DNA of 45,187 bases, taken from positions 1 to 45,187 of the forward strand of contig JAFGBL010000281.1 of the NCBI GenBank assembly GCA_016933115.1, written 5' to 3'. Both the position numbers and the translations under genes were made by a program. Of this stretch, positions 40,835 through 45,187 are shown in pieces. Origin of the DNA: Bacteroidales bacterium (GTDB lineage Bacteria; Bacteroidota; Bacteroidia; Bacteroidales; JAADJA01). Within the stretch, counting starts at the first letter, position 1; each line of letters begins with the position of its first letter. A model generated the notes under the pieces. That model searched no databases. It was not told the DNA's origin and was given only the letters and a program-made list of their open reading frames with translations.

Positions 40835-42008
40835 AAAAATATATTTTATTCTCGCCTTTGTATTGGTTTTTGCCTGCAGAAAAGGCGAAAACATTGAACC
40901 CGATTTCTATAGCTGCAACCTGAACTTTACCGACAGTAGTTCAGCAAATCAGGATGACTCAAAATACCGGTCATTGCTTACCGATATGACTTCGAGCGGG
41001 GTGGTTGGCGTTACCATGTCGGTTTACCGGCAGCATTCGGGCATATGGTTGGGTGCAAGCGGAATGGCTGACCTGCACAACAATATCGGTATGAAATCCT
41101 GCAATATCACCAGGGTCGGATCTACGGTGAAAATGTTAACAGCCACAACGGTTCTGAAATTGATGGAAGAAGGGAAACTGAGTTTGGAAGATAAAATTGC
41201 CGACTATTTGCAGGGAGATGTAATTGATAAAATTGAGAATGCCGACAAGGCTACAATCCGGCAGCTTTTGCAACACTCCAGCGGCATTTACAATTATATT
41301 CAAAACCTGAAATTCCAGACAGCATCGCTCAATGACCTGATCAGGGAATGGAAACCCGACGATTTATTGAAATATGCATACCATAAAAAAGCATATTTCG
41401 AACCCGGTGAAGATGTCAGGTACTCGAACACGGGCTACATTCTGCTTGGATTGCTCATCGAAAAAATTGAAGGGAAACCTTTTTACAAAGTATTCGAAGA
41501 AAAAATTTTCGATCCGCTGGGGATGGACATGACATCCTTTGCCGCAGAGGACCATGTCCCTGACGGAATAGTCAGGGGGTATATCGACCTGTACAGCAAT
41601 TTACAGGTAATCGAAAGCACCTATTTCAGCGGTTGGGACTACTATACGGCGGATGGCGGACTGATTTCAAACCCATATGACCTAAATGGATTTTTCAGGG
41701 CTTTGATGGGTGGTCAAATTATCAACTCAAATTCCCTGGATGAAATGTTGACCTGGAAAACACCAGGGGATCTCGATCCCGATTTTTATGACATCCATTT
41801 TGGTTTGGGAATTTTTAAGATCGATACGCCCGAAGGAATTGCATACATGCACAGCGGTGATGCGATCGGTTATTATGCAAATATGATCTTTTTCCCCGAC
41901 GATTCAACAACCATAGTTTACGCTGTGAACAGCAACTATGGAAAAATCGACCGGTTTGTATCAACACAGGAAGCAATGGATAAAATAATGTCGACAGTAA
42001 AGGAATGA
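40827..42008 (+). CDS. Lipid-anchored beta-lactamase-family serine hydrolase (class C/PBP-like)
   Basis: 393 residues. The lipobox LVFAC puts a lipid on Cys17. The penicillin-binding/beta-lactamase fold has the SxxK motif S-T-V-K (99-102, in RVGSTVKMLTA), the YxN motif YSN (199-201, in VRYSNTGYILLG), and an HSG box near residue 350 (YMHSGDAIGY). Many family members are esterases or D-amino peptidases instead of true beta-lactamases; nothing here tells which. It overlaps the beta-barrel gene by 8 bp, suggesting coupled translation, and probably sits at the periplasmic face of a membrane. Confidence 0.88.
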   Translation: MTKKIYFILAFVLVFACRKGENIEPDFYSCNLNFTDSSSANQDDSKYRSLLTDMTSSGVVGVTMSVYRQHSGIWLGASGMADLHNNIGMKSCNITRVGSTVKMLTATTVLKLMEEGKLSLEDKIADYLQGDVIDKIENADKATIRQLLQHSSGIYNYIQNLKFQTASLNDLIREWKPDDLLKYAYHKKAYFEPGEDVRYSNTGYILLGLLIEKIEGKPFYKVFEEKIFDPLGMDMTSFAAEDHVPDGIVRGYIDLYSNLQVIESTYFSGWDYYTADGGLISNPYDLNGFFRALMGGQIINSNSLDEMLTWKTPGDLDPDFYDIHFGLGIFKIDTPEGIAYMHSGDAIGYYANMIFFPDDSTTIVYAVNSNYGKIDRFVSTQEAMDKIMSTVKE

Positions 42009-42196
42009 CAAATATGTATTAACCGACAATGATAGCAGCCTGAGTACGGCCCCTCATGTAAAATCACCTGGGGCAAAAGTTCGGATAAAATAAACTGACA
42101 ATACAAAAATTAAATTAAAGATAATAAAGCATTGTACTAAATCTTCTTACTTGAAACTATAAATTCTACACATTAGTAACTTAAAATTAAAACATC

Positions 42197-42505
42197 ATGA
42201 AAGACCAGACTAAAGGAAAGATCGTGCAGATCGTCCGGATGAAATCAGAACTATCGGAAGAGGAAATTTTAAAAATATCAATGGAACGCGAACCGCAATA
42301 CAAGGCATTGCTGGGGCTACTCCAGAAGTATTATGTGAAATTTAAAAGCACAGGTGAATATGGGGGCATTTACATATGGGATTCGGTTCAATCGATGAAT
42401 AAATTCAGGGAATCGGAACTGGCGGCTTCCATACCGAAGAAATATAAGGCTATTGGCTCACCTGCGATAGAAATTGTGGATATTCTTTTTCAATTAAAAA
42501 AATAA
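42197..42505 (+). CDS. Small dimeric alpha/beta-barrel protein (YdhR/ABM-like monooxygenase family)
   Basis: 102 residues. The short ferredoxin-like order is visible: strand GKIVQIVRMKSE, helix SEEEILKISMEREPQYK, strand KYYVKFKSTG then YGGIYIWDS, helix MNKFRESELAASI, and a final strand AIEIVDILFQL. This fits the dimeric alpha+beta-barrel proteins annotated as YdhR-like or antibiotic-biosynthesis monooxygenases. No cofactor is needed in these. The function is unknown here and the gene appears monocistronic. Confidence 0.7.
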   Translation: MKDQTKGKIVQIVRMKSELSEEEILKISMEREPQYKALLGLLQKYYVKFKSTGEYGGIYIWDSVQSMNKFRESELAASIPKKYKAIGSPAIEIVDILFQLKK

Positions 42506-42741
42506 CAAATCTATTTGACGAATTAAAACAAACGGCGCAAGAGTTCAGGCAAACAAACCGTGTTTCCCGTAGTTTCAGCCCGTCCTTATTCATTAGCTGA
42601 CTGCGCCCCTGCTGTGTGATGCATATCAGCCGAACCTGATCCAAATCAGGGTATACCGGTTTTCATTATTGGTGTTTTTATTTAAACATTCAACAAAAAT
42701 GGATGTTTATATATGTATTACTAACCTCAAAACTTACTGCT

Positions 42742-44070
42742 ATGACTAAATTATTTGCCATGACAGGAATTTTTGTTTTCCTGTTCATCTTCTCCGTCAC
42801 CGAAACAAAGGGGTTTATCTGGGAAATAGGTACCATTAATGTTGAATTTTTACCGCCCAATATATCCAATGTCGAGTTGGGCGATACGATCCGTTGGATA
42901 TGGGAAGTGGGAAATCACACCACCACATCCACCACCATTCCTGTGGGTGCTGATCCCTGGGATGCTCCGCTTAATTCGGGAAACCAGGTCTACGAGTATA
43001 TCCCGGAAGTTGCCGGGACTTATAATTATATCTGTGTGCCCCATCAAAGCTTCGGTATGGTGGGATCATTTACGGTGCTTGAACCTGCGGGTAACCTTTG
43101 GGAAATAAGCACGGTTAATGTCGAGTTTATACCTTCCGATATTCCAAATGTAGAACCGGGTGATATTATCAGGTGGATATGGGTTGAGGGCAATCACACC
43201 ACTACATCCACCACCATTCCGGAGGGTGCCGCACCATGGGATGCCTTACTTAATTCTGCCAACCAGGAATTCGAATACATTCCCACTGTACCGGGTACCT
43301 ATGATTATATCTGTGTTCCGCATGCCGGCCTTGGGATGGTCGGATCATTTACCGTATTGGAACCGGCAGGAATTGCTTTCAATTTGAAAGTCTTTCTCGA
43401 AGGCCCTTATGATGCAGGCTCAATGACTACTTCACTTGCCGGGAATGACCATATCCCTTTGCAGCAACCATTCAATCCCGGCCTACCTTATCATGGAAAT
43501 AACAACCCTGTGTGGCTTTACAGCGGTTCAGAAAGTGTAGCTTCCATTCCACCTGACGTAGTAGACTGGGTACTCGTTGAGTTACGTGATGCAGCCAGTG
43601 CGGCCCTTGCAACCGGTTCGACCCTGATCGACAGGCAGGCCCTTTTTCTGAAATCGGACGGCACCATCGTAGGATTGAACGGCTCGGATATGCCGACATC
43701 AGGTGTTCAACCCGCCTCCGGACTGTTTGCAGTGGTTTATCACCGCAACCACCTGGCAGTGATGAATGCCATGCCCATCGCGGATGCTGGTGGCAATCAG
43801 TATAATTATGATTTCACGACAGGATCTGATAAATATCACGGTGGTACGGATGCGGCCCTGGAAATTGCACCTGGGGTATGGGGAATGTTCTCGGCCGATG
43901 GAAACGGTGACAACCTGGTTGACATGATGGATAAATCAATAGCATGGGAAACGGAGGCCGGGATGTCAGGGTATATCTCTACCGACTATTCCCTCAATTC
44001 GCAATCCGACAATACCGATAAAACCGGCTACTGGGAGCCCAATATCGGGAAGGGTTCACAAATACCATGA
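42742..44070 (+). CDS. Exported double cupredoxin with a C-terminal dockerin-like module
   Basis: 442 residues from the ATG at 42742, which gives the better signal peptide (TGIFVFLFIFSVTETKG). Two plastocyanin-like domains follow in tandem (about 25-115 and 118-209). Each carries a full type 1 copper set: His59, Cys98, His101 and Met106 in the first, and His152, Cys191, His194 and Met199 in the second, in the phrases NHTTTS, YICVPH and GMVGSF. After them comes a domain often seen in large Bacteroidota secreted proteins (FLEGPYDAGSM, then VDWVLVELRDA), and last a dockerin-like end with DGNGDNLVDMMDKS. It is probably an extracellular electron carrier. A long spacer precedes the gene, and no classic -7 was found. 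Confidence 0.85.
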   Translation: MTKLFAMTGIFVFLFIFSVTETKGFIWEIGTINVEFLPPNISNVELGDTIRWIWEVGNHTTTSTTIPVGADPWDAPLNSGNQVYEYIPEVAGTYNYICVPHQSFGMVGSFTVLEPAGNLWEISTVNVEFIPSDIPNVEPGDIIRWIWVEGNHTTTSTTIPEGAAPWDALLNSANQEFEYIPTVPGTYDYICVPHAGLGMVGSFTVLEPAGIAFNLKVFLEGPYDAGSMTTSLAGNDHIPLQQPFNPGLPYHGNNNPVWLYSGSESVASIPPDVVDWVLVELRDAASAALATGSTLIDRQALFLKSDGTIVGLNGSDMPTSGVQPASGLFAVVYHRNHLAVMNAMPIADAGGNQYNYDFTTGSDKYHGGTDAALEIAPGVWGMFSADGNGDNLVDMMDKSIAWETEAGMSGYISTDYSLNSQSDNTDKTGYWEPNIGKGSQIP

Positions 44071-44272
44071 TGCTTTCTTGAAACTAAAATACGCTAATCT
44101 GGTTTCCTGATTTTTTATGCCGGCTGACCCCGTATTATCCCCTGATTCCCCGGCAATGGTGCGATGCCCGGGCAGTCATGAAGCGCATGCTCACTTGTGC
44201 CAAAGGGAAATTTCCGGAACACCTGTACCTTTGGTTTTGACGGGCACACTCTCTGCCGTTCTTAAAAATGCT

Positions 44273-44536
44273 TTAATCCCAAAAACTGAAACGTTTAAAC
44301 AACCTTTTAAACTTGTTTCTTATGTTTTTTCTGTAATATTCGTCGGGGTCATCAGAACTTAAAAGATCTGTATAAATTTCTGAAGGTACGTCAAAAAAAT
44401 GGTAGATCGTCCCATCATGCAAACTGATTTCAAGACATTCGATGTCCTCAAAATATCCGGTATTTTGGATCAGGCCTAAAGAAAACCTCATTCTTTTAAC
44501 CTTATTGGGAGAATTATTTATTACCTGGTTATCCAT
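44273..44536 (-). CDS. KTSC-domain small protein
   Basis: 87 residues from the ATG at 44536; the longer frame opens at a TTG and is not needed. The pattern of TGYFEDIECLEISLHDGTIYHFFDVPSEIYTDLL, followed by DDPDEYYRKNIRNKF, matches the KTSC fold (a short beta-sheet and helices named after a Lys-Thr-Ser-Cys region in lysyl-tRNA synthetases). Its role is unknown; relatives occur alone in many bacteria. It sits between two spacers with no promoter that I can define. Confidence 0.7.
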   Translation of the reverse strand: MDNQVINNSPNKVKRMRFSLGLIQNTGYFEDIECLEISLHDGTIYHFFDVPSEIYTDLLSSDDPDEYYRKNIRNKFKRLFKRFSFWD

Positions 44537-45187
44537 AACTTTTGAATTTTTAGCAAGAACAAAGAAACCATTCAATTATTAATTCAATCTTTCATCAATC
44601 TTACTTTATTCTTATTAAATTTCCCCCGTTGGACACAGTTCCGGTCCCGCCTGCTGCATTAGCCATCTGCGCCCCGCCTGTCCGGATGACAAAAGATTCC
44701 AGAAATTATGACAACCCTTTATGCATTTACTCAGTTACTCATCCCCTCCCCGTTCCATACAAAGCAAACATCATGAAATATTTTTTGAAAAAAACAACCA
44801 TCTCTTGTGCGCTAAAAAAATTAGCTTAGATTAGACCTCCCAAAAAACCGAGAGGTGAAAACAATCGCCAAAACGGATTTCGGAAATTGAGATATGCTTC
44901 CAACCGGTTCGCGTTTTCCAGCCCGGCCTATGCACAGGCGGGACCCGGACCTCAGTGGTCCCCTCTCCCGCATTTCAAATACCGGCAAATTCGTGAATGT
45001 GCGTCTACCTTCATTCATTTGGGCATTTTATGCATCCACAAATACCCAAATGCCGGTCGGTATTCGTATCACTAGTTCATACTGATTTATGCAACTTGAT
45101 CCCACAATAAAAATTTGGTATTGATTAACAGCATATTAAACCCTTTAAATTCCAAATTTGGGTCATGCGGTATTATTTTTTTAATGA
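44537..45187. other. Gene-free right end of the window
   Basis: 651 bp without a convincing gene. A minus-strand frame at 44821-45018 has no family signature and is probably chance. A 19-bp word, CATTAGC-N3-CTGCGCCCC, at 44657-44675 also occurs at 42591-42609. Nothing else was recognised, and a gene could continue beyond the edge. Confidence 0.5.

Noticed and set aside
44821..45018. Minus-strand frame of 65 codons at the right end
   Set aside because: No recognisable motif, arginine-rich composition typical of chance frames, and no promoter or conserved start.

Overview
The window looks like chromosomal DNA from a member of the Bacteroidota (probably a Bacteroidales/Marinilabiliales-type, environmental lineage). 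Several things point there: many genes carry the Bacteroidota -7 promoter element TAnnTTTG; Shine-Dalgarno sequences are largely absent; several secreted proteins end in type IX secretion (T9SS) sorting domains with a YPNP motif; a DUF4831 protein is present; and KdsA implies a Gram-negative envelope with Kdo-containing LPS. I see no rRNA, tRNA, CRISPR array, intact insertion sequence or prophage. The T9SS, LVIVD and YadA-like proteins fit a free-living or particle-associated lifestyle with a large secretome.

Layout. (a) 1-6063, minus strand: a VWA-type membrane protein, FabG, an AlbA_2 (Schlafen-type) regulator, and an ATP-grasp ligase/esterase pair; two strong palindromes lie in the fabG-AlbA_2 gap. 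(b) 6187-13456: a divergent DNA-damage-tolerance cluster. A short DnaE-type polymerase and a DinB Y-family polymerase face left. A four-helix-bundle protein, a LexA-like XRE/S24 repressor with an Ala-Gly cleavage site, and a DnaQ-exonuclease/GIY-YIG nuclease fusion face right. The spacers are built of short tandem repeats, and the same heptamer array occurs on both sides of the dinB-lexA core. (c) 13514-20759: NAD-synthase-type amidating ligase, AMP-forming acyl ligase, SGNH-like lipoprotein, stand-alone acyl carrier protein, glutamine-dependent asparagine-synthetase-type amidotransferase and an MFS exporter. This looks like a small, undescribed biosynthetic pathway for an acylated or amidated metabolite. 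(d) 20897-28895: mostly housekeeping or conserved genes (conserved 478-aa protein, RarA, KdsA, Tic20/DUF4870-like membrane protein, DUF4831, zinc-ribbon protein) plus a convergent gene pair that overlaps. (e) 28946-45187: an accessory, secretion-rich region. It holds T9SS cargo, a VOC protein, a periplasmic isochorismatase-family hydrolase, two tandem LVIVD-repeat proteins, a 1045-aa YadA-head/DUF1566 protein, a beta-lactamase-family hydrolase, a double cupredoxin with a dockerin-like tail, and a KTSC protein.

How the parts may work together. The repressor in (b) would autocleave on RecA-ssDNA and de-repress its own operon and probably the divergent dinB-dnaE pair, giving a damage-inducible mutagenesis and repair module. 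In (c) the ligase would load an acyl group onto the ACP, the two ATP-pyrophosphatase-type enzymes would amidate or condense, and the MFS protein would export the product. Both readings are inferred from family knowledge and gene order.

Limits: no database search was possible. Family assignments rest on motifs read by eye. Start sites were adjusted where the longest frame began with TTG/GTG upstream of a better ATG or of a promoter element.
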